From: Dehalococcoidia bacterium
Lineage (GTDB): Bacteria > Chloroflexota > Dehalococcoidia > Lucifugimonadales > Lucifugimonadaceae
Direction: 5' to 3'
Assembly: GCA_029940375.1 (NCBI GenBank)
Contig: JAPYUX010000005.1
Location: 65,621 to 105,987 of the forward strand
Length of the DNA stretch: 40,367 nucleotides
Shown: piece after piece, positions 15,711-24,833 of the stretch
Numbering within the stretch: the first letter of the stretch is position 1
Layout: every line of letters begins with the position of its first letter
Made by a program: the position numbers and the translations under genes
Notes under the pieces: generated by a model
The model's input: the letters and a program-made list of their open reading frames with translations, nothing else
Told to the model about the DNA's origin: nothing
The model's database searches: none

Positions 15711-16736
15711 ATGAATAAAAACTTCGATTATAAAGAATCTGGGGTGGATCTAGAAAAATCAGATGAGATAAAAAGTAAACTTATCGAAATAGTGCGATCT
15801 ACTCATAGAGATGAGGTTATTAATAATAAAGATGGTTATGGGGGATTATTCAGTATAAGCACATTCAAGAAAAATTCAATATTGGTGTCCACTACAGATT
15901 CTGTTGGAACAAAGGTAAAAATTTCATCCAGATTGAATTTACATAGAAATTTGGGTATAGATATTGTAAATCATTGTGTGAATGATTTAATCCCTCAAGG
16001 AGCACTCCCATTATACTTTTTAGATTATTTAGCCTTTGGTGAATTGAATGAAAAAGTCGTAATGGACATCATAGAAGGGATCGCTCATGCCTGTAAAAAA
16101 GTTAATTGTTCGATTATAGGAGGAGAGACTGCTACACTACCTGGAGTCTATGGTAAGAACGATTACGACGTAGTTGGATTCATGGTGGGAATAGTCGATC
16201 CAAATAAGTTAATAAAACCCGATAATGTTAAAGAAGGAGATATATTAATAGCATTACCTTCAAGTGGACTTCACACTAATGGTTTTTCACTTGTTAGGGC
16301 AATTTTTGATTTAGACAATGATATTAATATTTTGTCTCAAAAAATAAATGGAGAAGAAAAAAATTTTGGAGAACTCTTAGCAGAACCTCATAAAGAATAT
16401 TTATCATCAATAAAAGATCTTTTTCATTTAATTTCTGGGATTTCGCATATAACCGGTGGTGGACTTTACAAAAATCTCCCAAGAATTTTCAATGGTAATT
16501 TGAAGGCTGAAATAAAAAAAAGTTCATGGGAAATACCAGAATTATTTAAATTTATTATGGAAAAGGGCAATGTTTCAATTGATGAAATGTTCAATGTATA
16601 TAATATGGGAGTGGGATTAGTTATCATTACAGACCCTTCAAATGTGAAAAAAATATTAACTGAATGTCCTGATTCTTGGGTAATAGGTGAAATGTTGATA
16701 AATGAAGATAAAGGATCATCAGTGGTAGTTAAGTGA
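15711..16736 (+). CDS. purM: Phosphoribosylformylglycinamidine cyclo-ligase PurM
   Basis: This 341-residue enzyme closes the imidazole ring (FGAM plus ATP to AIR). Family motifs are present: VSTTDSVGTKVKI, VNDLIPQGALPLYFLDYLA, GGETATLPGVY and SSGLHTNGFSLVR, with HITGGGLYKNLPR in the C-domain. The length matches the family. The ATG at 15711 lies five bases past the purF stop, so the two are one transcript. Confidence 0.96.
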   Translation: MNKNFDYKESGVDLEKSDEIKSKLIEIVRSTHRDEVINNKDGYGGLFSISTFKKNSILVSTTDSVGTKVKISSRLNLHRNLGIDIVNHCVNDLIPQGALPLYFLDYLAFGELNEKVVMDIIEGIAHACKKVNCSIIGGETATLPGVYGKNDYDVVGFMVGIVDPNKLIKPDNVKEGDILIALPSSGLHTNGFSLVRAIFDLDNDINILSQKINGEEKNFGELLAEPHKEYLSSIKDLFHLISGISHITGGGLYKNLPRIFNGNLKAEIKKSSWEIPELFKFIMEKGNVSIDEMFNVYNMGVGLVIITDPSNVKKILTECPDSWVIGEMLINEDKGSSVVVK

Positions 16737-16754
16737 AGTTAGGAGATTTTTTTA

Positions 16755-18266
16755 TTGCAAGCTTTAATAAGTGTTTATGATAAGACCGGATTAGATAAAA
16801 TCTGCCCCATTCTAATAGATGCTGGTTATAAAATCATTTCGACTGGTGGGACTTTTGAATATTTAAAAAAAATAGGTATCAAAGTAGGTTCTGTTTATTC
16901 TATTACTGGAGAATCAGAAATATTGAATGGAAGAGTGAAAACTCTACATCCAAAAATCCATGCAGGTATATTAGCTGACACTGAAAACAATTCTCATGTG
17001 AAAGATTTAAATAATTTAAACATTGACACTTTCGATATTGTTATTAATAACTTGTATCCCTTTGAAGAAGTTGTTGCTCAAAAAAATTCTACAGATGCTC
17101 AAATTATCGAAAATATCGATATAGGTGGGCCAGCAATGTTGAGAGCCGCTGCAAAAAATTACAAAAGAGTAACAGTTTTAATTGATCCAAAAGATTATGA
17201 AATGTTAGCTGAAAAAATAACTAGAGGGGGAATAGATCTGCCTACACGTAAAATTTTAGCAAAAAAAGTTTTTCAACTTATTTCAAAATATGACAAAGCT
17301 ATAGAAAATTATTTAAGTAATCAATCAGAAGAAAATTTTAAAAATCGTTTAGATATAAGTTATCATAAAATATCAGATCTAAGATATGGAGAAAATCCTC
17401 ACCAAAAAGGAGCTATCTACTCAAATGTAACGAAGGGTATTGCCAACTCAAAATTACTGAACGGTAAGGCAATGTCTTACTTAAACTATCTTGATGCTGA
17501 CTCTGCTTTTATGGCAGTAAATTCATTCCCAAATCATTGTGTGTCCATTGTAAAGCATACAAATTCATGTGGTTTATCATATTCTTCAAACCAACTGGAT
17601 AGTTATAAAATGGCCCTTAGGGGTGATCCTATATCTGCATATGGTGGGATTGTGGGATTTAATACTGAATTAGAGGAAAAAACAGCTCTGGAGATGTCAA
17701 GTATGTTTTTTGATGTTATTATTGCTCCATCTTACACAATGAAAGCACTAAAAATATTAAATAAGAAAAAAAATACTAGAATTTTGACTTCAAATTTTCA
17801 AGAAGAATTTTTTCAATTTAGAACCATCAATGGAGGTTTATTGTATCAAGAAATAGATAATAAAAAGGACTTAATTAAAAATTGGGATTTTGTAACAAAA
17901 AATAAACCTAATAAAAATGAAATTAAAAATTGGGCATTTGCGTGGGAATGTACCAAGTTTGTAAAGTCCAATGCTATTATTATTACGTCTGAAAAATCTA
18001 TAATTGGTATTGGATCTGGGCAACCGAACCGAATAAATAGTGTTAATTTAGCAATTGAAAAAGCTAAGTCGCATTTAACAGAAAATTCAATCTTGGCTTC
18101 TGACGCTTTTTTCCCCTTTTCAGATAGTATTGAATTAGCTTCAAAAAATAACATTCGAAATATTATTCAGCCAGGTGGTTCAATTAGAGATCATGAAGTG
18201 ATTTCTGAAGCAAACCGTCATAATATAAAAATGATATTTACTAATACTAGACATTTTTCACATTGA
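16755..18266 (+). CDS. purH: Bifunctional AICAR transformylase/IMP cyclohydrolase PurH
   Basis: The 503-residue protein catalyses the last two steps to IMP. The N-terminal MGS-like IMP cyclohydrolase domain shows ISTGGTFEYL, GRVKTLHPKIHAGIL and NIDIGGPAMLRAAAKN. The transformylase domain has the catalytic Lys/His region SIVKHTNSCGLS and DPISAYGGIVGFN. It ends RHFSH, as the family does. Initiation is at TTG 16755, with AGGAG (16741-16745) nine bases upstream. Its stop overlaps the next gene's TTG by four bases. Confidence 0.95.
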   Translation: MQALISVYDKTGLDKICPILIDAGYKIISTGGTFEYLKKIGIKVGSVYSITGESEILNGRVKTLHPKIHAGILADTENNSHVKDLNNLNIDTFDIVINNLYPFEEVVAQKNSTDAQIIENIDIGGPAMLRAAAKNYKRVTVLIDPKDYEMLAEKITRGGIDLPTRKILAKKVFQLISKYDKAIENYLSNQSEENFKNRLDISYHKISDLRYGENPHQKGAIYSNVTKGIANSKLLNGKAMSYLNYLDADSAFMAVNSFPNHCVSIVKHTNSCGLSYSSNQLDSYKMALRGDPISAYGGIVGFNTELEEKTALEMSSMFFDVIIAPSYTMKALKILNKKKNTRILTSNFQEEFFQFRTINGGLLYQEIDNKKDLIKNWDFVTKNKPNKNEIKNWAFAWECTKFVKSNAIIITSEKSIIGIGSGQPNRINSVNLAIEKAKSHLTENSILASDAFFPFSDSIELASKNNIRNIIQPGGSIRDHEVISEANRHNIKMIFTNTRHFSH

Positions 18267-18991
18267 ATATAAAAAAAATAAAAATAGATGTAATTTTACC
18301 TGTTTTCAATGAATCTGAAGTACTTGAAAAACAAATGAGAATTCTTAGGGACTATCTAAATCATAACAATTATCATTCATACATTATCCATATAACAGTT
18401 GTGGATAATGGTTCAACAGATCAGACTCAAGAAGTTGCAAAAAAATTGTTAAAAAACAAATTACTTGATAATTATATTCGAATACCTGAAAAAGGTAGAG
18501 GTAGAGCATTAAAAATTGCTATGAAAAAATCAAGAGCTGATGTTTTTTGTTATATGGATATTGACCTTTCAACTGATTTACAACATTTTTTCCCATTAAT
18601 TAATGGAATCATTATAGAAAATTATGATATATCTATTGGATCAAGACTTTCTCATGGATCTCAAGTTATTGGAAGAAAAAAAATAAGAGAAATTACTTCA
18701 CGATGCTACAATATTATTGTAAAAATTTTATTTCCAAAAAGTAGAATTGATGATATGCAATGTGGTTTTAAGGCAATCTCACGTGAAAAAGCACAAATTT
18801 TGTTACCTTTAGTAAAGAATAATTTCTGGTTTTTTGACACAGAATTGCTTTTATTATCGAGAAAATTAAATTTAGAAATCAAACAATTACCTGTCAAATG
18901 GATTGATGATCCATCTTCAAGTGTCAATGTATTAAAAACAGCAATAGAAGATTTAATTGGTTTGATAAGAATTAGAATAAATATAAAATAA
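18263..18991 (+). CDS. Family 2 glycosyltransferase, dolichol/polyprenyl-phosphate sugar synthase-like
   Basis: The 242-residue GT-A protein has DVILPVFNESEVLEKQ at the N-terminus, VVDNGSTDQTQE, KGRGRALKIAMKKS, and the metal-binding MDIDLSTDLQHF. Further on are MQCGFKAISREKAQ and FDTELLLLSRKL. The pattern fits DPM1/ALG5-like enzymes that load a sugar from a nucleotide donor onto a polyprenyl phosphate at the inner face of the membrane. No membrane helix is present. Initiation is at TTG 18263, overlapping the purH stop (TTGA), so it is translationally coupled to purH despite unrelated function. Confidence 0.88.
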   Translation: MNIKKIKIDVILPVFNESEVLEKQMRILRDYLNHNNYHSYIIHITVVDNGSTDQTQEVAKKLLKNKLLDNYIRIPEKGRGRALKIAMKKSRADVFCYMDIDLSTDLQHFFPLINGIIIENYDISIGSRLSHGSQVIGRKKIREITSRCYNIIVKILFPKSRIDDMQCGFKAISREKAQILLPLVKNNFWFFDTELLLLSRKLNLEIKQLPVKWIDDPSSSVNVLKTAIEDLIGLIRIRINIK

Positions 18992-18996
18992 ATGTT

Positions 18997-20001
18997 ATGA
19001 ATGAAACAAATAAAGAAAGTTTTTTAGAAAGATCACTTCTAGTGGGTGAAAATTCTGAAATATATTTGCATAGAGCTCTTACTGTTTTGAGAAACGAAGG
19101 GTTGAATCCATATGTAACATATGAAATACAAGCAAAAGATGACGGTATATTGTGCGGAGTTAATCAAATTATTGATATTTTAGAACACGTTTTACCTGAA
19201 TCAGATAGAGAAGTTTGGTCTTTGAGTGATTCTAATGAAATATCAAATAAAGAAGTGGTTGTGAGAATAAAATCAAAATATGCAAATTTCGGACTATATG
19301 AAACTTCTATGTTGGGTATTTTAAGTTCATGTTCAGGATGGGCGACTTCCGCAAACCAATGTACAGTAGCAGCTGAAGGCATACCAGTAGTAAGCTTTGC
19401 AGCTAGAGCTGTTCACCCTTCTGTTACTGCTCATGTTGATTACTCCGCTATAACTGGAGGATGTTCAGCGATAAGCTCTATTATTGGGGGCAAAATAACT
19501 CAAACTATTCCATCGGGAACAATGCCTCATTCTTTAGTTTTAATAATGGGAGATACTACTAGAGCAGCTTTAGCATTTGATAGACATATTGAAAAAAATG
19601 TTCCTCGAGTAGTTCTTGTAGATACATTTAAAGATGAAGCAGAAGAAGCTTTAGAAGTTTCCAGAAGATTAAAGGGGACTCTGAGAGGAATAAGAATAGA
19701 AACTCCTATTGAAAGAGGAGGAATAACTCCCCACTTAGTTGATGAAATACGAATGAAATTGGATTACGAAAACTTTGAAGAGATTGATATTTATGTTAGT
19801 GGTGATTTACAACCAGATGATATAAGAAGTTTTGTTAAGAATGGAAGTAAAGTAGGTGGATTTGCAATTGATAATTATATAGCACGAGGTTCTGGAATAA
19901 CTTTTTCTGGAGACATAAAAGAAATAGATGGTAAATCAATATCTAGGAGAGGTAGAAAGCCCGGAATTACTCCGTCTTCACGATTAAACAGAGTTCTTTG
20001 A
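18997..20001 (+). CDS. Nicotinate phosphoribosyltransferase-family enzyme
   Basis: This 334-residue NAPRTase-fold protein would convert nicotinate (or a related base) plus PRPP to the mononucleotide in NAD salvage. Motifs include AKDDGILCGVNQI, SCSGWATSANQC, FAARAVHPSV, and GTMPHSLVLIMGDTTRAALAFDRHI, with VSGDLQPDDIRSF near the end. It is shorter than classical PncB, in the archaeal/short-form range. The start ATG 18997 lies five bases past the glycosyltransferase stop. The 3' end overlaps tilS by 18 bases on the opposite strand. NAD synthetase lies a few genes away at 24823. Confidence 0.88.
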   Translation: MNETNKESFLERSLLVGENSEIYLHRALTVLRNEGLNPYVTYEIQAKDDGILCGVNQIIDILEHVLPESDREVWSLSDSNEISNKEVVVRIKSKYANFGLYETSMLGILSSCSGWATSANQCTVAAEGIPVVSFAARAVHPSVTAHVDYSAITGGCSAISSIIGGKITQTIPSGTMPHSLVLIMGDTTRAALAFDRHIEKNVPRVVLVDTFKDEAEEALEVSRRLKGTLRGIRIETPIERGGITPHLVDEIRMKLDYENFEEIDIYVSGDLQPDDIRSFVKNGSKVGGFAIDNYIARGSGITFSGDIKEIDGKSISRRGRKPGITPSSRLNRVL

Positions 20002-21282
20002 TACTAATAGTTCAATAACTTTTTTTTCTGTTTTTAGTACTACTGATTTATTAGATTGCCTTAAACCTATTAGCCATATTATTTCATTTTCTGAACATAA
20101 TAATGGATAATGTGATTTTATAGAAACCTTATTGTCAGACAAAAGTTTTTTCACCTTTATGTTTTTTTCAGTTCCAAATGGGTACATTTTATCTCCGTTA
20201 ATTCTATTTCGAATAAATAATTTCTTATCTATATAGTTAGAACTTATATAAATATTATTTTTATTAACTAACTTTAAATTTTTTGGCTTTATTATAATTT
20301 TAGAAGTAATTTTCGCTCCACTGGGTAAAAATATTTGGCCTGGAATCGGTAAGAATATTTTATAACTTTCACTTTTGTTATTTAATTTACTCTCCAAAAA
20401 AATAGATTTGCCTGTAGACCTAATAGTAATATCTCCTGGTAAATTTTCAGATTTAGATTTATTTGTTATTATATTATTTATCATTTCGTGATGATTTCTA
20501 CCTAGAAATTTTTCTTCATTTATCAAAGATTGATAATCCTTTATAATTCTTTTTTTTTGTGCTTCTACATTTTCATCTAAATTGTTAACATTTTTTGAAA
20601 GGTTATTAATAGCTTCAACAAATTGTGGATTTATTTTTTCTATTTCTGGAATTATTTTGTTCCTTAATAAATTTCTATTGTAGATATTTTTTTTGTTTGA
20701 TGAGTCTACACAAAATTCTAAATCATTTTTAGCACAATATTCCTCAATAAATTTTTTTCTCAAATCCAACAATGGTCTTGAAAGTATCAATTTTTTTTTA
20801 TTAAAGTAAATTGAATTCGTGTATTTCATTCCACTTAAACCTTTTATGCCTGTACCACGAATTATATTTTGCATAATGGTTTCTATCTGATCATTGATGT
20901 TGTGTCCCAAAAAGCAGTAATTAGTGTTGTATTTAATTGATAAATCAGAAAAAAATTCCATTCTTATTTTTCTGGCTTTTTCTTGAATTCCTTTAAGTTC
21001 TTCAGATAATGAACACTTCTTGATTTCCAAATTTAGATTTAATGAATTACAAATCTTTTCTACCAACTGTTGATCCTTATCAGATTCTAAATTACGTAAC
21101 CCATAATTTATATGACAAACAACTAAATTTTTATGTGGTTCTTTTACTATTGCTGATAATATTTCGACTAAAAATCTTGAATCTGATCCTCCTGAATATC
21201 CGATAATAGCTTTTTTTTCTCCATTAACTATTTTTTTTGAAATATTATTCCTTATTTTTTCTAGAATAGAATTATCTAACAT
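19984..21282 (-). CDS. tilS: tRNA(Ile) lysidine synthetase TilS
   Basis: The 432-residue N-type ATP pyrophosphatase attaches lysine to C34 of the CAU tRNA(Ile), allowing AUA reading. That matters in an AT-rich genome using many ATA codons. The PP-loop is IGYSGGSDSRFL and the family motif is LGHNINDQIETIMQNIIRGTGIKGLSGM. NLLRNKIIPEIEKINPQF lies in the central helical part, and a degenerate TilS C-domain has RNRINGDKMYPFG. It overlaps the upstream CNNM gene by 11 bases, implying coupled translation. Confidence 0.93.
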   Translation of the reverse strand: MLDNSILEKIRNNISKKIVNGEKKAIIGYSGGSDSRFLVEILSAIVKEPHKNLVVCHINYGLRNLESDKDQQLVEKICNSLNLNLEIKKCSLSEELKGIQEKARKIRMEFFSDLSIKYNTNYCFLGHNINDQIETIMQNIIRGTGIKGLSGMKYTNSIYFNKKKLILSRPLLDLRKKFIEEYCAKNDLEFCVDSSNKKNIYNRNLLRNKIIPEIEKINPQFVEAINNLSKNVNNLDENVEAQKKRIIKDYQSLINEEKFLGRNHHEMINNIITNKSKSENLPGDITIRSTGKSIFLESKLNNKSESYKIFLPIPGQIFLPSGAKITSKIIIKPKNLKLVNKNNIYISSNYIDKKLFIRNRINGDKMYPFGTEKNIKVKKLLSDNKVSIKSHYPLLCSENEIIWLIGLRQSNKSVVLKTEKKVIELLVSKNSV

Positions 21283-22558
21283 TTTTTTTAATATTTTGTA
21301 ACGGAACTTTTATTTGAATTTTAGAAATTTTATTTTTTTCCATATCCATTACTGTGAACCTAAAACCTCTAAAATTCGTACGTGATTTTTTACTAGGGAA
21401 AGTTTGCATTCTATCTATAATGAATCCAGCTAATGTTTCATATCTTCCTTCAGGAATTTTTATTTTAAGTTCATTGTTTATTTCATCGATAGCAATTCCA
21501 CCTTCCACTACATAAGTATCATTGCCAGCTTTACTAATTTTTTTTACTAATTTTTTCCCTTCTTCAGCTGCTTCTCCTACAATTTTTTCAATACATCTAG
21601 ATAAAGTTAAAATTCCTGAAATATCTCCATATTCATCAATTGCCAAAGTTATTTTATGTCCACTAACTTGAAACTCTTCAAGTAATTCATCTAGTAATTT
21701 CATTTCGGGTGAAAACATAGTTTCCTTGCAAAGTGTATTTATTGATTTTGAATCATCAATTTCAGGTGAAATTAGAGAAAGCATTACATCTTTTACATTA
21801 ATAATTCCAATAACATTATCTAATTGCCCGTCACATACTGGGAAACGAGTATGAGGATTTTTTTTATATATCTTTAAGAAATTTTTTATAGATGTTTCTG
21901 ATTGAATCCAGATAATTTCTGGTCTAGGTGTCATAATATCTTTTATTTCAGTTTCACTAAATCTAAAAATGTTTTCTAACATTTCTCCTTGGGATGATTC
22001 GACAGTTCCTTCTTCTTCGCCGATATCAATCAAACTTCTCAATTCTCCTGTTGTAACAGCAGGATTTTCTAGTTTATCAGATTTTAATAAAGATTTAGTT
22101 ATAAATTTTGGAATAATAGTAAATGCCCATGCAGCTGGTCCAACCAAGTACATAATCGCTCTTATGTATTGAATTGCAAAAATTGACCATCTATCTGCCA
22201 CTCTTGTTGAAATAGACTTTGGTGTGAGTTCTCCAAAAGTTACCACTATAATTGTAGAAATAATGGTTGCAGATATAACAGAGTATATGTTTCCTTTGCC
22301 GAATATATTTATTACTAAAGTACCAACCAAAGTTGCAATTAATACATTTAATAAATTTCCTAGAAGTAATAATGTTCCAAAAAATTTTTCATTCTCTTCT
22401 AATGTCTTTACAATTGCAGTAGCTCGTTTGTTTCCTCCATCAGATAAATGTTTTATTCTTACCTTATTTACCGCTATAACTGCAGCTTCGGATGCACTGA
22501 TAAATGCACTACCTAGTAATGCAATTACAATTATTATTATGATTATTATTATTTCCAC
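21272..22558 (-). CDS. CNNM/CorC-type membrane protein (DUF21, CBS pair, CorC_HlyC domain)
   Basis: The 428-residue protein has an N-terminal DUF21 domain of about four hydrophobic helices (to about residue 150, with SAFISASEAAVIAVNKVRIKHL). A CBS pair follows (DIMTPRPEIIWI, HTRFPVCDGQLDNVIGIINVKD, and LAIDEYGDISGILTL), then a CorC_HlyC domain with YETLAGFIIDRMQTFP. Homologues are implicated in Mg2+ or other cation efflux. The start is GTG 22558, which leads into eight consecutive isoleucines from an AAT trinucleotide run, so start placement is slightly uncertain. Confidence 0.9.
   Translation of the reverse strand: MEIIIIIIIIVIALLGSAFISASEAAVIAVNKVRIKHLSDGGNKRATAIVKTLEENEKFFGTLLLLGNLLNVLIATLVGTLVINIFGKGNIYSVISATIISTIIVVTFGELTPKSISTRVADRWSIFAIQYIRAIMYLVGPAAWAFTIIPKFITKSLLKSDKLENPAVTTGELRSLIDIGEEEGTVESSQGEMLENIFRFSETEIKDIMTPRPEIIWIQSETSIKNFLKIYKKNPHTRFPVCDGQLDNVIGIINVKDVMLSLISPEIDDSKSINTLCKETMFSPEMKLLDELLEEFQVSGHKITLAIDEYGDISGILTLSRCIEKIVGEAAEEGKKLVKKISKAGNDTYVVEGGIAIDEINNELKIKIPEGRYETLAGFIIDRMQTFPSKKSRTNFRGFRFTVMDMEKNKISKIQIKVPLQNIKKNVR
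22531..22554 (-). repeat. Trinucleotide (AAT/ATT) microsatellite at the 5' end of the CNNM gene
   Basis: The first codons after the GTG start are nearly all AATA-type Ile codons, giving Ile8 in the first transmembrane segment. The run is interrupted once (ATC). Slippage would change hydrophobic length by whole residues. Confidence 0.6.
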
Positions 22559-22600
22559 TATTAAATTTTACAATTGATCTTTAATTTATCAAAGTTTCAA

Positions 22601-23710
22601 TTATCCAGTAGCTTCCATAATATCAGTTTCAATCGTTTGGTTTTCTTCTGGCGGATTTAATATTAAACTTTCTATTTTTTTTGTTAAATCTGGATTGTTT
22701 TTCAAAAATTTCCTTACTGCGTCTCTACCTTGGCCAAGTCTTTCACCTTCAAAAGAATAAAATGAACCATTTTTTTCTAATATATTTTTTGTGACTCCCA
22801 TATCTATAATTTCTCCTTCTTTAGAAATACCTTCGTTATATAATATTTCTAATTCAGTTTTTTTAAATGGAGGAGCAACTTTATTTTTTACAACTCTAGC
22901 TCTCACTTTATTTCCTACTAATTCTTCACCTACCTTTATGGACTCTGATCTTCTTAGATCTATTCTTACCGAACTATAAAACTTTAAAGCTCGACCACCG
23001 GGAGTAGTTTCAGGAGAACCAAACATTACTCCAATTTTTTCTCTTAACTGATTTATAAAAACGCATGTTGTATTGGTTTTATGTATCATGCCTGTTAATT
23101 TTCTTAGAGCCTGTGACATAAGCCTAGCTTGAGCTCCAATATGATAATCACCCATTTCGCCTTCCAGTTCCGCAATAGGAACTAAAGCTGCCACTGAATC
23201 TAATACTACTATGTCTAATGCTCCAGATCTTACTAAGTAATCTGTTATTTCCAAAGCTTCCTCAGCAGAATTTGGTTGTGAAATCAATAACTCTTGAGTA
23301 TTTACTCCTATCTTTTTTGCATATCCTGGATCCATTGCATGTTCAACATCAATATATGCTGCCTGACCTCCAGTTTTTTGAGCTTCGGCAATGCAAGACA
23401 TTGCCAAGGTGCTTTTCCCAGCACTTTCTGCACCGAAAATTTCAACTATACGACCCCTAGGAAGGCCACCTACTCCCAAAGCTATATCTAAGCTCAATGA
23501 ACCTGTAGAAATAGATTGTATATTAGAATCTACAATTGGATTTTCACCCATCCTCATTACAGAGCCTTTTCCAAAATTTTTTTCTATTTGCTCAATTGTA
23601 ATATCTATAGTTTGATGTTTTTTTGCAACATCTATAGTTTGATGTTTTTTTGTAACATCTATAGTTTGATGTTTTTTATTATTTTTATTGTCAGTTTTTT
23701 TCCGTACCAC
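22601..23710 (-). CDS. recA: Recombinase RecA with repeat-containing N-terminal extension
   Basis: RecA forms ATP-dependent filaments on single-stranded DNA for recombination and triggers LexA self-cleavage. Walker A is GAESAGKST; the [25 protein letters not shown] and [26 protein letters not shown] segments are all canonical. I start at GTG 23710 because GGAG (23717-23720) lies six bases upstream. A longer frame from TTG 23722 has no ribosome binding site. About 30 extra residues precede the usual [12 protein letters not shown] start and contain three near-identical KKHQTIDV units. The upstream region carries SOS-box-like sequences. Confidence 0.95.
   Translation of the reverse strand: MVRKKTDNKNNKKHQTIDVTKKHQTIDVAKKHQTIDITIEQIEKNFGKGSVMRMGENPIVDSNIQSISTGSLSLDIALGVGGLPRGRIVEIFGAESAGKSTLAMSCIAEAQKTGGQAAYIDVEHAMDPGYAKKIGVNTQELLISQPNSAEEALEITDYLVRSGALDIVVLDSVAALVPIAELEGEMGDYHIGAQARLMSQALRKLTGMIHKTNTTCVFINQLREKIGVMFGSPETTPGGRALKFYSSVRIDLRRSESIKVGEELVGNKVRARVVKNKVAPPFKKTELEILYNEGISKEGEIIDMGVTKNILEKNGSFYSFEGERLGQGRDAVRKFLKNNPDLTKKIESLILNPPEENQTIETDIMEATG
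23603..23677 (-). repeat. 27-bp period tandem repeat in recA 5' end, three copies
   Basis: The 21-base core ATCTATAGTTTGATGTTTTTT (plus-strand reading) recurs at 23603, 23630 and 23657 with a 27-base period, encoding three KKHQTID(V/I) units. Copies are identical in the core and differ only in the linking codon (T/A). The high identity implies recent expansion. Confidence 0.9.
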
Positions 23711-23741
23711 ATTTTTCTCCAAATTTTATTAGTGTTATTAA

Positions 23742-23771
23742 TTTATAGCACAAATGTTCTAAATAGTTCAA
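23742..23771 (-). promoter_or_regulatory. Probable recA promoter
   Basis: On the minus strand, -10 TATAAA (23747-23742) is preceded by an 18-base spacer and -35 TTGAAC (23771-23766). A perfect TTGACA hexamer also lies just upstream (23783-23778) but has no good -10 at normal spacing. The proximal SOS-like box fills the spacer. Confidence 0.45.
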
Positions 23772-23777
23772 GTGTTC
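23746..23777 (-). promoter_or_regulatory. Tandem SOS (LexA) box pair upstream of recA, imperfect
   Basis: Minus-strand proximal box GAACATTTGTGC (23759-23748) matches 7 of 8 fixed positions of GAAC-N4-GTTC and sits in the palindromic frame TAG...CTA. Distal box GAACACTTGAAC (23777-23766) matches 6 of 8. The two starts are 18 bases apart, and the order (GAACACTTG first, GAACAT-TGT second) is the same as at 324-353. This supports a shared LexA operator design. Confidence 0.65.
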
Positions 23778-23804
23778 TGTCAACGTCTTTTGATTACATT
23801 CTTT

Positions 23805-24833
23805 TTAGTTTGGACGTGCCCCAAGCGTTACATTCACTTCCTTATATTTATAATCTCTTACTAATTCTATTTTTACTATATCCCCGGGAGAAGTGTTAAG
23901 AGCTAAGTATGCAATTAAATCTTCAAAAGAACTAACTTCAAAATTATCTATCTTAGTTATGATATCTCCATCATAATTTCCTATATTTGAGTTACCTTTT
24001 ATTCCAGCTTTTTCTGCAGGTCCATTTTTTTCCAGGCTTGTTATAAGTAACCCTTTAAAATTTTCTTCTACATCTGCTCTAATTCTTATTTCATAATCAA
24101 GATTTAATGCTTCAATTCCTAGATATGAATATTCGTGTTCAATCCCGTATTTAATATTTTCTACAACTTTTTTGGCAAGATTTATGGGCACAGCAAACCC
24201 AACTCCTGAATTTTGAGGAGAGTTACTATTAGATTTAATTTGTGTATTGATTCCAATAACTTCTCCTTTTGAATTTAACAAAGGCCCCCCTGAATTACCT
24301 GGATTTATTGCAGCGTCAGTTTGTATGACTAGCGGTATTTTGTAATAAGTTAATCCGTTCAGTGTTCTTCCAATGGCGCTTATAATACCAGTTGTCATTG
24401 TAAAAGATTGTCCGAAAGGACTCCCGATTGCAATCGCATCATCCCCAGGAGATACAATATTAGAATCTCCTAAGTCTAATTTGGGCAAGCTTTTATTTAT
24501 TTTAATTATAGCTAGGTCTGAAGATGGATCTTTTCCAATTAATTCTGCTTCAAATTCATCGTTCTTATATGTACGAACAATTATTCTAGAATTTGAATCT
24601 TTTACGTCTATAACCAAGTGATAATTGGTTAATATATTTCCATTATCGTCCCAAACAAAACCAGACCCGGATGTAAATTTAGACAAACCACCAAAAACAT
24701 TTTTCCCATAAACAGTAATTTCTACTACTGAAGGGATTTTTTCCTCATAGATTAATTGGTAATTATTTTCTTTACATGAAAACAAAAATAATAACAAAAA
24801 AATAAATGTAATTTTTATTTTCTTATTTGTCAT
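23805..24833 (-). CDS. HtrA/DegP-type trypsin-like serine protease with PDZ domain, lipoprotein
   Basis: The 342-residue protein begins with a lipoprotein signal (hydrophobic run ending LFLFSC, Cys20), so it is exported and membrane-anchored. The catalytic triad is visible as His in TNYHLV, Asp in SSDLAIIKI, and Ser in NPGNSGGPLLN. One PDZ domain follows (GLLITSLEKNGPAEKAGI and GDIITKIDNFEVSSFEDL). Such proteases handle misfolded envelope proteins. The start overlaps the nadE stop by 11 bases, so it is the downstream partner of that transcript. About 94 bases with the SOS-type recA promoter separate it from recA. Confidence 0.92.
   Translation of the reverse strand: MTNKKIKITFIFLLLFLFSCKENNYQLIYEEKIPSVVEITVYGKNVFGGLSKFTSGSGFVWDDNGNILTNYHLVIDVKDSNSRIIVRTYKNDEFEAELIGKDPSSDLAIIKINKSLPKLDLGDSNIVSPGDDAIAIGSPFGQSFTMTTGIISAIGRTLNGLTYYKIPLVIQTDAAINPGNSGGPLLNSKGEVIGINTQIKSNSNSPQNSGVGFAVPINLAKKVVENIKYGIEHEYSYLGIEALNLDYEIRIRADVEENFKGLLITSLEKNGPAEKAGIKGNSNIGNYDGDIITKIDNFEVSSFEDLIAYLALNTSPGDIVKIELVRDYKYKEVNVTLGARPN

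Noticed and set aside
23516-23899. Plus-strand open frames across recA and the htrA-like gene
   Set aside because: They are antisense shadows of recA and its AT-rich repeats, with low-complexity Phe/Tyr-rich translations and no ribosome binding site.
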